The position numbers were made by a program, and so were the translations under genes. DNA of 64,000 nt from an uncultured Clostridia bacterium (lineage in GTDB: Bacteria; Bacillota; Clostridia; TANB77; CAG-508). Positions 1 to 7,908 of this stretch are shown in pieces; position 1 is the first letter of the stretch; every line of letters starts with the position of its first letter. Under the pieces are notes generated by a model. It did no database searches and was not told the origin of the DNA. It worked only from the letters and a program-made list of their open reading frames with translations. Where the stretch lies: NCBI GenBank assembly GCA_934141445.1, contig CAKPCF010000001.1, positions 62,001 through 126,000 on the forward strand, given 5' to 3'.

Positions 1-1718
1 TTACTGTAAGAGGTGAATCTGAAATTGAAGAAATGTCTGGAAATAGACAAAGAATAGTTATTTCTTCACTTCCATACCAAGTAAATAAAGCCAAATTGAT
101 TGAAAATATAGCAAACCTTGTAAAAGAGAAGAAAATTGAAGGAATATCAGAAATTAGAGATGAATCAGATAGAAAAGATAGAGTTCGTATAGTTATTGAA
201 TTAAAAAGAGATGCTAGACCACAAGTAATATTAAATCAATTATACAAACATACTCAATTACAAGATTCTTTTGGTATTATTATGCTTGCTCTTGTTGATG
301 GACAACCTAAAATTTTAACTTTAAGGGAATGTTTAGACGTTTTCGTTAAACATAGAGAAGATGTAATTGTTAGAAGAACAAAATTTGAACTTGCAAAAGC
401 AGAAGCAAGAGCTCATATATTAGAAGGTTTAAGAATCGCAATAGATAATATTGATGAAGTAATTAACATTATTCGTTCTTCTTATGATGATGCAAAAGAA
501 AAATTGATGAAGAGATTTGGATTATCTGATATTCAAGCACAAGCAATTCTAGATATGCAACTTAAGAGATTATCAGGTTTACAAAGAGAAAAAATTGAAG
601 AAGAATATAATGAATTGATGAAATTGATTGCTTACTATAAAGAAGTATTAAGCAATGAAAGATTAGTTTTTGATATTATCGAAAAAGAATTATTAGAAAT
701 TAAAGAAAAATACGGAGATGAAAGATTAACAAAAATAACAGCTGCTGAAGGCGAATTTGATGAAGAAGATTTGATCAAAGAAGAACAAGTTGTTGTTGCT
801 TTAACACATTTTGGATATATTAAGAGAATGCCTGTAGATACATACAAGAGTCAAAGAAGGGGCGGAAAAGGTATTACAGGAATATCTACAAGAGAAGATG
901 ATTTTGTTAAAGAAATCTTTACAGCTTCAACACATGATACAATTTTATTCTTTACAAATAAAGGAAAAATGTATAGACTAAGAGGATTTGAAATTCCAGA
1001 AGCTGGTAGAACAGCAAGAGGAACAGCAATAGTTAATTTGCTTAACTTAGATGCTGGTGAAAAAGTTTCTGCAATCATTCCACTTCAAAACTATGCAGAA
1101 GGTAAATACATTTTAATGTCTACAAAGAATGGTTTAATTAAGAAAACACCATTAAAAGAATATGATTCAAGTAGAACAACAGGTTTAATAGGAATTACAT
1201 TAAAAGAAGATGATGAACTTATAGACGTTCGTTTAACAGATGGACAAGATAATGTAGTTTTAGTAACTAAAAAAGGTCTATGTATCACTTTTGATGAAAA
1301 AGATGTTAGACCAGTTGGAAGAACTGCGCAAGGTGTAATTGGAATTAGACTAGATACAGATGATATTGTTATTGGAATGGAACCAATAATTGCTGGCGCA
1401 AAATCTACACTACTTGCAATTACTGAAAATGGTTTTGGAAAGAGAACTGAAGTAGATGAATATAGAGTTCAAAACAGAGGCGGTAGAGGAGTTATTACAT
1501 ATAAAATAACACCAAAAACAGGAGAACTTGTTGGAATAAGAGTTGTAAACGGAACTGAAGATGTAATGCTTATTACAGATAAAGGAACAATTATAAGAAT
1601 GAATGTTGATGAAATCAGCATTTTAGGAAGAGCAACTCAAGGTGTTACTCTAATGAGAACAAATGAAGGAAAAGTTGTAAGTATTGAAACTGTTGAACCA
1701 GAAGAAACTGAAGAATAA
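1..1718 (+). CDS. gyrA: DNA gyrase subunit A, 3' part (5' end outside window)
   Basis: Subunit of the type II topoisomerase that introduces negative supercoils. The reading frame is already open at base 3, so the first internal ATG (33) is not the start, and the catalytic tyrosine region lies upstream of the window. Visible parts are the end of the breakage-reunion domain (IPYQVNKAKL-like segment, here SLPYQVNKAKL), the coiled coil, and the C-terminal beta-pinwheel with repeated blade motifs. The GyrA box QRRGGKG (bases about 852-872) separates gyrase from the topoisomerase IV subunit ParC. The tail is acidic (ETVEPEETEE). A strong terminator follows. Confidence 0.97.
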   Translation, partial: TVRGESEIEEMSGNRQRIVISSLPYQVNKAKLIENIANLVKEKKIEGISEIRDESDRKDRVRIVIELKRDARPQVILNQLYKHTQLQDSFGIIMLALVDGQPKILTLRECLDVFVKHREDVIVRRTKFELAKAEARAHILEGLRIAIDNIDEVINIIRSSYDDAKEKLMKRFGLSDIQAQAILDMQLKRLSGLQREKIEEEYNELMKLIAYYKEVLSNERLVFDIIEKELLEIKEKYGDERLTKITAAEGEFDEEDLIKEEQVVVALTHFGYIKRMPVDTYKSQRRGGKGITGISTREDDFVKEIFTASTHDTILFFTNKGKMYRLRGFEIPEAGRTARGTAIVNLLNLDAGEKVSAIIPLQNYAEGKYILMSTKNGLIKKTPLKEYDSSRTTGLIGITLKEDDELIDVRLTDGQDNVVLVTKKGLCITFDEKDVRPVGRTAQGVIGIRLDTDDIVIGMEPIIAGAKSTLLAITENGFGKRTEVDEYRVQNRGGRGVITYKITPKTGELVGIRVVNGTEDVMLITDKGTIIRMNVDEISILGRATQGVTLMRTNEGKVVSIETVEPEETEE

Positions 1719-1737
1719 TAAAAAATAGTTAAATAAA

Positions 1738-1789
1738 AGAGCCAAAATGAATTGAATGAAAATTCTTAATTCATATTTGGTTCTTTTTG
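1738..1789 (+). terminator. Rho-independent terminator after gyrA
   Basis: AGAGCCAAAaTGAATT pairs with AATTCAtaTTTGGTTCT, followed by TTTTT. It sits 20 bases after the gyrA stop. Confidence 0.85.
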
Positions 1790-1802
1790 TATATAAAATA
1801 AT

Positions 1803-1840
1803 TATAAAAAAAGATGACAATTCTAAAATGAATTGCCATC
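1803..1840 (-). terminator. Terminator of the minus-strand dnaD/dnaI operon
   Basis: Read on the minus strand, GATGGCAATT pairs with AATTGTCATC across an 8-base loop and is followed by TTTTTTATAA. It lies just beyond the stop of the convergent dnaI-like gene. Confidence 0.8.
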
Positions 1841-1862
1841 AAAATATTTATGTTGAATCTAT

Positions 1863-2879
1863 TTAATTTTTACATTTATTGTATCTTAAATCATCTCCAA
1901 AGAATCTTAAAAATCTATAGTTTCCAACTAATCTTGACCCTATTCTTGAAGAATAAGTAGCGAAAATTTGGTCAATTGATAAATTTGTTGAAATGATAGT
2001 TTTAGTTATTTTGTGATTTTGATTTAATAATCTCGTGTTGATAATTGTAAATAATTCACTTGCTTTTATATGGTTTAATGTTTCAGTTCCTAAATCATCA
2101 ATTACCAGTAAATCTGCAGTAAGAATGTTATCTATTAAATCAAATTTTGCATTTTCCTTACCAAACTTTGTATCAATTACATTATCTAGCATAACTGGTG
2201 CAGTTTGATATAAAACATTTTTTCCTTGCTTTAATAATTCGTTTGCAATACAGTTTGTTAAAAAAGTTTTACCACATCCAGTATTTCCAGTAAATAAAAG
2301 ATTTTTTTCATTTATATCATCAAAATTATTTATAAAATTTTCAGCTTTTTCTTTTAATAGTAAAATATTTTGACGAGGTGAAATTTCTGATTTATAAAGT
2401 TCTTTATTTACTTTGTCAGAAAATATTTTTGGATTAAAAGTTGAAAAATTTTCTCTCTCTAAATTTCCAATATTAGATTTATTGTAAGCAATATCATATA
2501 TTCTTTGTTTTAAGCAAGTACACATTGTTGATGTACCATCTTTTTCGATATATCCCGTATCTTTACACAAGTTGCAGTCAAAATGTGGATTAAGATATGA
2601 AGAATCTTTAGAGATTTGCTTTAATAAAGTTGCTTTTTCTTTTAATAATGTATTTGTTTGTTTTTGTAAGTCTTTTAAAAGTTTTTGCTTTTCTTCTGGT
2701 TCTGAAATAAGAATAGATTTTGCAGCTTTAATTGAAATATTAGATAATTGCTGTTCTATTTCAGCAAGTTTTGGATTTTCTTCTAATAATTCTTTTTTTC
2801 TTTTTTCAGCTTCTAAAATAGCTTGTGTTCTTTTTTTATCATATTCGTGTAAAATTTGTTTTAAAAGAGAATTGTCCAT
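1863..2879 (-). CDS. dnaI: DnaI/DnaC-like helicase loader (AAA+ ATPase)
   Basis: 338-residue ATPase expected to load the replicative helicase at origins or restart sites. The N-terminus is a charged, coiled-coil-rich segment (1-95). It is followed by a four-cysteine zinc-binding knot (C102, C105, C120, C122), a hallmark of the Bacillus DnaI N-terminal region. The AAA+ core has Walker A GNTGCGKT (198-205), Walker B LLVIDD (257-262), sensor ISTN (296-299) and an arginine-finger-like SRIGSRL. It lies 42 bp downstream of the dnaD-like gene on the same strand, the usual clostridial pairing. The ATPase core is certain; the specific DnaI role is inferred from the zinc knot and the DnaD partner. Confidence 0.9.
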   Translation of the reverse strand: MDNSLLKQILHEYDKKRTQAILEAEKRKKELLEENPKLAEIEQQLSNISIKAAKSILISEPEEKQKLLKDLQKQTNTLLKEKATLLKQISKDSSYLNPHFDCNLCKDTGYIEKDGTSTMCTCLKQRIYDIAYNKSNIGNLERENFSTFNPKIFSDKVNKELYKSEISPRQNILLLKEKAENFINNFDDINEKNLLFTGNTGCGKTFLTNCIANELLKQGKNVLYQTAPVMLDNVIDTKFGKENAKFDLIDNILTADLLVIDDLGTETLNHIKASELFTIINTRLLNQNHKITKTIISTNLSIDQIFATYSSRIGSRLVGNYRFLRFFGDDLRYNKCKN

Positions 2880-2921
2880 TATTTTACCTCTAGTATATTT
2901 AGGTTGTGTGATACCTATAAA

Positions 2922-3881
2922 CTAATTATCATATAGAGAATCTAAGTTATCAAATGTACTTTGTGTATAATTGTAACTTAAAGTTTTTTGCTCGATTTGT
3001 TTTGTACGTTTGTCTTTATCTTTTACAGAATCTTGATATGTTTGAATTTCTGCAACAGAAGAAAGACCTTTTGTATGCCAATCTGTTAAAATTTTATCGA
3101 AATAGTTAAAATTTATTGTATTTAATGAAGAAGATTTTTTTAGTGCAAGCTCAATTATAGACATATCAAAATTGTATTCTTGTGTCCATTTAATAACATA
3201 TTCTTCTTCGTAAGTTGTTAAATTTCTAGTGATTCCTAGTTTTTGTGCAATTGCCTTTTTTAATTTATTCAATTTATCTGATTTTTCTTCATAAGCTTCC
3301 AAATCATCAAATGTTCTAATCTTGTTTTTACTCCAAGCATCTGCAACTGTTAGTATATAACCACGATTTAAGGCTCTTCTTTCAAAAGCATAGCTAAATA
3401 AAGCAAGCATTACTTGTTCGGTAAAGCCATATTTATTAAACCAAAGTTCTATATCACTATACCAAGTTGGAGACATAACACCAGAAAAGAATTGCTCGTT
3501 TATATTTTCTATAGCTTTTGCTCTTTCTTGACTAACAGCACTTTTTTGTAGATCTTCATAAGAGGTTGTAACTTTAGGCGAATAAAGCTTTGATAGCTCA
3601 ACTTCTTGAATACTTGTAACGCTGTAACCAGTAGGCAATTTTATTATAAGCTTTTGCTCTTCTAAATATTTTAATGCATCTTGAATAACTGGAAATGGAA
3701 GGGCAAGAGTTTTTGATAAGTCATTTATTTTTATATCTTTATTGAATTTAGCCAAAAAAAGAATATAAAGATAAACCTTCAAAAAATCGCCATTCATTGA
3801 AGGTAAAAACTCTGTAAAAAATATATCTGGAATCTCTGTACTAGAAAATAGAAGAGATTTATCGTTTTGTTCTAATTTCAT
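2922..3881 (-). CDS. dnaD: DnaD-domain replication initiation protein
   Basis: 319 residues. The N-terminal part (about 1-110) looks like a winged helix (LYILFLAKFNKDIKINDLSKTL). Two DnaD/DnaB-type C-terminal domains follow, near 130-200 (WFNKYGF...AWSKNKIRTFDDLE) and 225-295 (YVIKWTQEYNFD...YFDKILTDWHTKGL). The second carries the YxxxIxxxW-like signature of this family. DnaD/DnaB proteins remodel origin DNA and recruit the helicase with DnaI, whose gene follows. The start is an ATG with AAGGGG upstream. The short acidic tail after the second domain is unremarkable. It may be the functional counterpart of Bacillus DnaB rather than DnaD. Confidence 0.9.
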   Translation of the reverse strand: MKLEQNDKSLLFSSTEIPDIFFTEFLPSMNGDFLKVYLYILFLAKFNKDIKINDLSKTLALPFPVIQDALKYLEEQKLIIKLPTGYSVTSIQEVELSKLYSPKVTTSYEDLQKSAVSQERAKAIENINEQFFSGVMSPTWYSDIELWFNKYGFTEQVMLALFSYAFERRALNRGYILTVADAWSKNKIRTFDDLEAYEEKSDKLNKLKKAIAQKLGITRNLTTYEEEYVIKWTQEYNFDMSIIELALKKSSSLNTINFNYFDKILTDWHTKGLSSVAEIQTYQDSVKDKDKRTKQIEQKTLSYNYTQSTFDNLDSLYDN

Positions 3882-3932
3882 TTTTTAAACCCCTTAAAAA
3901 TTTATGTTGTTACTCTTTTGTACAGCATAAAA

Positions 3933-3961
3933 ATTATACCATTTTATGGGTTCAAATACAA
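3933..3961 (-). promoter_or_regulatory. Promoter of the dnaD-dnaI operon
   Basis: On the minus strand TTGTAT (3956-3961), a 17-bp spacer and TATAAT (3933-3938) stand about 50 bp upstream of the dnaD-like start. Confidence 0.7.
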
Positions 3962-4057
3962 TATGAAAATTAAGAATTATGATTAAGAGTATAATTTAAA
4001 AATTTTAGAAATAATAGTGATATGCAAATTTTGTCGTACGAAATATAAAAATATATG

Positions 4058-4086
4058 TTGAATTTGTGCATAAAATACAGTATAAT
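4058..4086 (+). promoter_or_regulatory. Promoter of the toxI-toxN locus
   Basis: TTGAAT (4058-4063), exactly 17 bp, TATAAT (4081-4086). Transcription should start near 4093, about 35 bases before the first antitoxin repeat. Confidence 0.8.
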
Positions 4087-4125
4087 AAATATACTAATAT
4101 TGATAAAGTATTTATTTTATCAAGT

Positions 4126-4275
4126 AAATTAGGTGACACTATCCTTTGAATATTCATAAAAGTGTAAATTAAACATTAGGTTAGATATGAGCCTTTAAGA
4201 TGTAATCTTATAAACGAATATCCTATTTAACATTAGGTTAGAAACGAGCCTTTAGTTAGCTATAAACGAGTTTCC
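4126..4275 (+). ncRNA. toxI: ToxI-type antitoxin RNA: three tandem pseudoknot repeats
   Basis: Three imperfect tandem units start at AGG 4131, 4178 and 4235 (spacing 47 and 57). Each has AGG...CCTTT closing a short hairpin (CCT at 4143, 4192, 4249). A five-base loop segment pairs with a segment further downstream: ACACT 4136-4140 with AGTGT 4161-4165; GATAT 4184-4188 with ATATC 4218-4222; GAAAC 4241-4245 with GTTTC 4270-4274. The paired sequences differ in every unit yet stay complementary, as in the H-type pseudoknots of ToxI RNAs. AGGTGA...CCTTT also resembles the Pectobacterium ToxI repeat as I remember it. In known systems the toxin cuts the precursor into units that then inhibit it. Units two and three share 24 of 26 leading bases; unit one is diverged. 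Confidence 0.85.
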
Positions 4276-4281
4276 AGAAAA

Positions 4282-4316
4282 AATATGGGGGTACTTTTAG
4301 TATCTCCATATTTTTG
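4282..4316 (+). terminator. Terminator between toxI repeats and toxN
   Basis: A 13-bp stem (4282-4294 with 4300-4312, two G-U pairs) and loop TTTTA are followed by a T-run. In type III toxin-antitoxin loci this terminator limits toxin read-through so that antitoxin RNA is in excess. Confidence 0.85.
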
Positions 4317-4343
4317 TATAAAATAAAGATTTTTAGGAGAATG

Positions 4344-4886
4344 ATGGAAAAGAAAATAAAATTAGAAAAATTAAATTTTTATATTATTGCAGATAATTAT
4401 ATTGAGTATTTAAGTCAGTTTGATAGCCATATTGCTTTTAATAAAAAAGAAAAAAGACCATATATAGGAGTTATAATTACAGTGGAAAATCATAGATATT
4501 TCGCACCGCTATTTTCTCCTAAAGCTAAACATAAATTGTATAAAGATAATTTGACTTTTTTTAGAATTTATAATTCTAAAACTAAAAGTAATTTAGGAAT
4601 AATTAGGTTTACAGATATGATTCCAGTACCTAAAGAAAGTCTTTATATTTTAGATTCGAGTGATAAAAGTTATGGATATAGAAGATTACTTTCTGAACAA
4701 TATTCTTATATAAACAAAACAGAAAATAAACTTAAAATTGTAGAGAAGGCAAACAATCTTTATGGGATAGTAACCAAAAAGAATACTGATAGTAGAATGT
4801 CAAAATTTTACAAAGAATTAAGTTGTGATTTTAAAAAATTAGAAGAAAAAAGTTTAATATATATAAAAGAAAATGATTTATATTAA
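4344..4886 (+). CDS. toxN: ToxN/AbiQ-type endoribonuclease toxin (type III TA)
   Basis: About 180 residues, the usual ToxN size. Family features include the N-terminal strand NFYIIADNYIEYL, the central RPYIGVIITV...HRYFAPLFSPKAKH block, the FTDMIPVP segment, and RLLSEQYSYI in the C-terminal half. ToxN proteins are sequence-specific RNases held inactive by ToxI pseudoknots, and several abort phage infection. The open frame extends back to a TTG at 4314 inside the terminator T-run, which is not credible. AGGAG at 4335-4339 serves ATG 4341 or, with better spacing, ATG 4344. Promoter, RNA repeats and terminator lie directly upstream. Placement in ToxN rather than CptN or TenpN rests on motif memory, not a profile search. 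Confidence 0.88.
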   Translation: MEKKIKLEKLNFYIIADNYIEYLSQFDSHIAFNKKEKRPYIGVIITVENHRYFAPLFSPKAKHKLYKDNLTFFRIYNSKTKSNLGIIRFTDMIPVPKESLYILDSSDKSYGYRRLLSEQYSYINKTENKLKIVEKANNLYGIVTKKNTDSRMSKFYKELSCDFKKLEEKSLIYIKENDLY

Positions 4887-4934
4887 CGTTTATCAAATAA
4901 ATATGCCCTTTTGTCGCAAAAGAGGTAAAAAGCT

Positions 4935-4963
4935 TTGAATATCAACAAATAAAATATTATAAT
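4935..4963 (+). promoter_or_regulatory. Promoter of the secreted-protein gene at 5069
   Basis: TTGAAT (4935-4940), 17 bp, TATAAT (4958-4963). Just upstream lies an inverted repeat CTTTTGtcgCAAAAG (4908-4922), a possible operator. The 5' leader is about 100 bases with small hairpins. Confidence 0.7.
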
Positions 4964-5068
4964 ACCATTACATTGCAATAGCAATGCTGAGCATGTTTAT
5001 GTATAAGTAAGTATCACAAAAACATGTAAGGTGCAGTAAGGTTAATTCAATAAAAGAAAGGAAAAAGT

Positions 5069-5572
5069 ATGAAACGGATTATTTCGCTGATTATGATGGT
5101 GTGCGTGTGTGCACTGATGTCTGTTGCAGCATTTGCTTCCGGAGATGAATCGACAAAGGTTGATTATCTCAATTATGATTTTCCTGAGGATGCAGTGATA
5201 CTGTATCAAGGAAAAGATGGTGTTGTTTATCAAACTCATACAGCATCATCTCAATCAGCTAGAAGCACGGAATATGGTTCTGTTTGGGTTGATGCTGGTA
5301 AAAGCAAAACTGGCAATTTTAAGATGAAAAATCCACATTCTTTGGGCGGAACTACAGAAGGAACATTTAAAATCGAATCGGAATATTCAAAAGCAAGTGG
5401 TCAGATGGTTATACATAATGGCATGACTCTCCTTGCCAGTGAAACATTATCTGCTGCAGATGGTGATGTTCGATTTAGTTTTAATACTGTAGGTTCTGAC
5501 CTTGTTGTAACTTACTATACAGGGAAAATTTCGAAATCGTATGGTATGAGACTTATGTGTTGGCTCTGGTAA
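5069..5572 (+). CDS. Putative secreted protein, foreign composition, probably frameshifted
   Basis: 167 residues as read, family not recognised. A clear signal peptide (MKRIISLIMMVCVCALMSVAAFASG) is followed by a Gly/Ser/Thr-rich, probably beta-rich exported domain (GSVWVDAGKSKTGNFKMKN). Codons such as CTG, CGG, GTG and TCG are far more frequent than in neighbouring genes, suggesting recent transfer. The frame ends abruptly in RLMCWLW, but the +1 frame continues with a plausible extension (GSGNVTTSQSISDKPINLTV and on) to a TAA at 5646-5648, just before a terminator. A one- or two-base indel near 5550-5560 would restore a protein of about 192 residues. It could be a pseudogene or an assembly error. 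Confidence 0.6.
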   Translation: MKRIISLIMMVCVCALMSVAAFASGDESTKVDYLNYDFPEDAVILYQGKDGVVYQTHTASSQSARSTEYGSVWVDAGKSKTGNFKMKNPHSLGGTTEGTFKIESEYSKASGQMVIHNGMTLLASETLSAADGDVRFSFNTVGSDLVVTYYTGKISKSYGMRLMCWLW

Positions 5573-5661
5573 TGTAACTACCTCACAAAGTATCTCAGAT
5601 AAACCAATTAACCTTACTGTATCTGTATCAGAAAAAAGACACGGCTAAATGTCTTTTTGGA

Positions 5662-5699
5662 ATTGCTGATAAAGCTAACGCTTTGTCAGCAATTTTTTT
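5662..5699 (+). terminator. Terminator of the 5069 gene
   Basis: ATTGCTGATAAAGC pairs with GCTTTGTCAGCAAT around loop TAAC, followed by TTTTTTT. It is the strongest hairpin in this area. Confidence 0.9.
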
Positions 5700-5703
5700 G
5701 TAT

Positions 5704-5733
5704 AAAAAAACTAATAACAAATTTTGTTATTAG
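5704..5733 (-). terminator. Terminator of the 64-residue membrane protein gene
   Basis: CTAATAACAAA pairs with TTTGTTATTAG (5711-5733). On the minus strand it is followed by TTTTTTT (5704-5710). Confidence 0.75.
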
Positions 5734-5742
5734 CTCTTTTAA

Positions 5743-5937
5743 TTATTCAATATTAAATTGCTCTCTCAAATCATTAAGTTGATTATTTAATTCGTATTTT
5801 TCTTCTGATATTTTTAATACCTCATCTAAGCTCTTCTTTGCAGCTTTTCTCATATTAAGATACATTGCTGTCATAATTCCTAATAAAATTACTAAAATAA
5901 TAATTATTGTTAAAAAAATTTTATTTAGTTTATTCAT
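5743..5937 (-). CDS. Small single-pass membrane protein (64 aa)
   Basis: No family recognised. The N-terminal hydrophobic helix (KIFLTIIIILVILLGIMTAM, about residues 5-25) is followed by a charged helical tail (KKSLDEVLKISEEKYELNNQ) likely to form a coiled coil. The ATG at 5937 is chosen because AAGGAGGG stands just upstream; the longer open frame to 6051 runs through promoter DNA. A minus-strand promoter with TTGACA (6013-6018) and TATTAT (5989-5994) precedes it. It is transcribed away from the secreted-protein/LytTR locus, and no functional link is visible. Confidence 0.65.
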   Translation of the reverse strand: MNKLNKIFLTIIIILVILLGIMTAMYLNMRKAAKKSLDEVLKISEEKYELNNQLNDLREQFNIE

Positions 5938-6121
5938 ATGAATCCCTCCTTTTTTAATATTATAACATTTTGTGATATTTTTGGAAATATAATATATAAA
6001 AAAGAAGATGTGTGTCAATATTTTTGCGATAAAAGATAATACTATATACATGTGTTATATCTATAAATATTATTCTATTATCCGAAAAATAGTAACGTTT
6101 ATCTAAAAAAGAGAAAAAATT

Positions 6122-6150
6122 TTGCTTTTTTTTTCAAAAAATACTATAAT
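6122..6150 (+). promoter_or_regulatory. Promoter of the 6272 secreted protein / LytTR locus
   Basis: TTGCTT (6122-6127), 17 bp, TATAAT (6145-6150). The leader of about 115 bases carries an inverted repeat with 12-base arms (about 6183-6194 and 6203-6215, TTAAGAAA...TTTCTTAA), a candidate regulatory hairpin or operator. Confidence 0.65.
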
Positions 6151-6271
6151 GAAAACGATATTTGAAATTGTTGGAATGTATTATTTTTAAGAAAGTACAA
6201 TATTTCTTAAAAAATAATAAAATCTGTTGTGATTGGTACTTGAAATTATCTAATTGAAGGGAGATTCTTTT

Positions 6272-6667
6272 ATGAAGAAAGTATTGAAACAGATGATTAG
6301 CACTATATGTTTTGTTTTACTATTGTTTAATTCATATACTTGTTTATATGCTAGAGCAGTAGAAGTAAATAAAACGGATATAAATATAAGCAATATTGAA
6401 AGAAGTTCTTTAATAACAGTTAATACATCATGGAAAACTGTTTTACAAACAAATTCTGGATTTAGTCGGACAATAACAATTTCTTTTACAGCAACTAATT
6501 CAAATGATTATTGTAATGTTCGATTTCTTGGAAAAAATGGCAATGTTGTATGGACAAAAAATAATGCAATACAAGGAAATGGAATACCTGTGAGCTTTTG
6601 GTGTGGTGCAGATGTATATAAAATTCAGATATGTACATCAACAGGTACAGGTAAGGTAAAAATATAA
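6272..6667 (+). CDS. Small secreted protein upstream of a LytTR regulator
   Basis: 131 residues, family not recognised. The signal peptide ends near residue 28 (VLLLFNSYTCLYARA). The mature part is Thr/Ser/Asn-rich and beta-like (TSWKTVLQTNSGFSRTITIS), with a pair of cysteines about 30 residues apart (YCNVRF, FWCGAD) and a third near the end (IQICTSTG). The ATG at 6272 has AGGGAG upstream; the earlier TTG at 6254 overlaps that site. It precedes the LytTR regulator and membrane protein, with only an attenuator-like hairpin between, so co-transcription is plausible. It may be a secreted product controlled by that regulator. Confidence 0.65.
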   Translation: MKKVLKQMISTICFVLLLFNSYTCLYARAVEVNKTDINISNIERSSLITVNTSWKTVLQTNSGFSRTITISFTATNSNDYCNVRFLGKNGNVVWTKNNAIQGNGIPVSFWCGADVYKIQICTSTGTGKVKI

Positions 6668-6694
6668 AATAACTGTAATCACAACAGAGAAATG

Positions 6695-6727
6695 GGACAT
6701 TCTGAATGATAGAATGTCCTATTTTAA
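6695..6727 (+). terminator. Terminator/attenuator between 6272 gene and LytTR gene
   Basis: GGACATTCT pairs with AGAATGTCC around GAATGAT, then TATTTTAA. The short T-run suggests partial read-through into the LytTR gene. Confidence 0.7.
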
Positions 6728-6749
6728 TAATATCTAAAGAGGTGAAAAG

Positions 6750-7214
6750 ATGGGGATAAAAATATTTACTAATATTTCGAAAGAATTTAAAGAAACAACT
6801 TTAACAATTACAGCACCAGTATTAACGGAAGAAATTCAAGGAATTATAGAGTATGCATCTAATAGTAAAGTACCAAGTAAGATAATGGCTAATAAAAATA
6901 ATGAGATATATTTTATAAAAATTGAAGATATTATATGTTTTTTTAGTCAGGATAAATACAATTATATTAGAACTAAAGATGGAATATATAGACTAAAATA
7001 TAAATTATATGAAATTGAAGAGGTATTTAATAGTAAAGATTTTATTAGGATATCAAAATCTTGTATTATAAATATAAATCAAGTGAAATGTTTTGATACA
7101 AATACATTAGGAACACTAGTAGTAAAATTAAATGATAATACACAAGAAATTGTTTCAAAAAGAAATGTTTCACAAATAATGAAATTGTTAAGAGAAAGGA
7201 GCAAAATAATATGA
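6750..7214 (+). CDS. LytTR-family DNA-binding regulator (standalone)
   Basis: 154 residues. There is no receiver domain: a short N-terminal region (about 1-45, TITAPVLTEEIQGIIEYA) leads into a LytTR domain (about 48-150). Typical features are EIYFIKIEDIICFFSQDKYNYI, the central FIRISKSCIININQV block and the closing VSKRNVSQIMKLL. Standalone LytTR proteins usually pair with an adjacent membrane protein that modulates them, and here the next gene overlaps by four bases. RBS is AGAGGTG. The target may be its own promoter region or the 6272 gene; no site can be assigned with confidence. Confidence 0.88.
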   Translation: MGIKIFTNISKEFKETTLTITAPVLTEEIQGIIEYASNSKVPSKIMANKNNEIYFIKIEDIICFFSQDKYNYIRTKDGIYRLKYKLYEIEEVFNSKDFIRISKSCIININQVKCFDTNTLGTLVVKLNDNTQEIVSKRNVSQIMKLLRERSKII

Positions 7215-7831
7215 AAGAATATATTAAGAGTGCTTTAAAAATATTAGTAATTTTAATTGCTTCAATAATGTTAACATATTTGATACTAACAGTAAAAGAT
7301 TTATTATTATTGTATGATGAAATGCAATTCGACTATATAGAAAAGGGAAAGTCAATATCTGAAATAGATGAAAATATTTTTGATGATTTAGGTATGAATA
7401 CATATGAGTATATAGATAGTGTTAAAGATGAAATAGTAGGGACAGAACTGGAAAAATATAATGTTTTAGGGTTAGCTATTTGGCAAATAATGTTTTTATA
7501 CATAAAAACAATTATATATAAAAATATTTCTTTTTCAATTTTTTTTGGAATGCTTCTTACTATTGCTTATATAGTAATTACAAATAAAAGGATGAGCAAT
7601 TTTACTAAATTTCTAATTGGATATATTAGTATTATAATTGTTTTTCCACCACTTTATATGTATTCATATACTGGTAGATTTTGGGATTTAGCAACAATGT
7701 ACATATATTCTATGTCAAAGTATTTTTATATAATATATACGATTTTATTTTTTATAATATATATAGTAAACTATAAAATAAATTCTAGAATATCAAAAGA
7801 ACTAAATGAAGCCTTAAAAAAGAAAGAATAG
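7211..7831 (+). CDS. LytTR-associated polytopic membrane protein
   Basis: 206 residues with about four membrane helices: 8-32 (LKILVILIASIMLTYLIL), 98-120, 130-150 and 168-190 (FYIIYTILFFIIYIVN). A 60-residue loop between the first two is acidic and probably external. The ATG overlaps the LytTR stop (ATGA arrangement), so the two are translationally coupled. The position matches the membrane inhibitors found with standalone LytTR regulators (for example DUF3021 proteins), but it is longer than those and I do not recognise the exact family. Confidence 0.7.
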   Translation: MKEYIKSALKILVILIASIMLTYLILTVKDLLLLYDEMQFDYIEKGKSISEIDENIFDDLGMNTYEYIDSVKDEIVGTELEKYNVLGLAIWQIMFLYIKTIIYKNISFSIFFGMLLTIAYIVITNKRMSNFTKFLIGYISIIIVFPPLYMYSYTGRFWDLATMYIYSMSKYFYIIYTILFFIIYIVNYKINSRISKELNEALKKKE

Positions 7832-7845
7832 ATTGAATCCTACTG

Positions 7846-7873
7846 TTGATATTTAAATATATTTTGATATAAT
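7846..7873 (+). promoter_or_regulatory. Promoter of the hydrolase-acyltransferase operon
   Basis: TTGATA (7846-7851), 16 bp, TATAAT (7868-7873), about 35 bp before the hydrolase start. Confidence 0.65.
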
Positions 7874-7908
7874 AAGTGTAATTTAAAATATCAATAATAG
7901 AGGTTGAA

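Noticed and set aside
4126..4275. CRISPR-like short repeats
   Set aside because: Only three imperfect units with internal compensatory changes and no unique spacers; they fit a ToxI antitoxin RNA.
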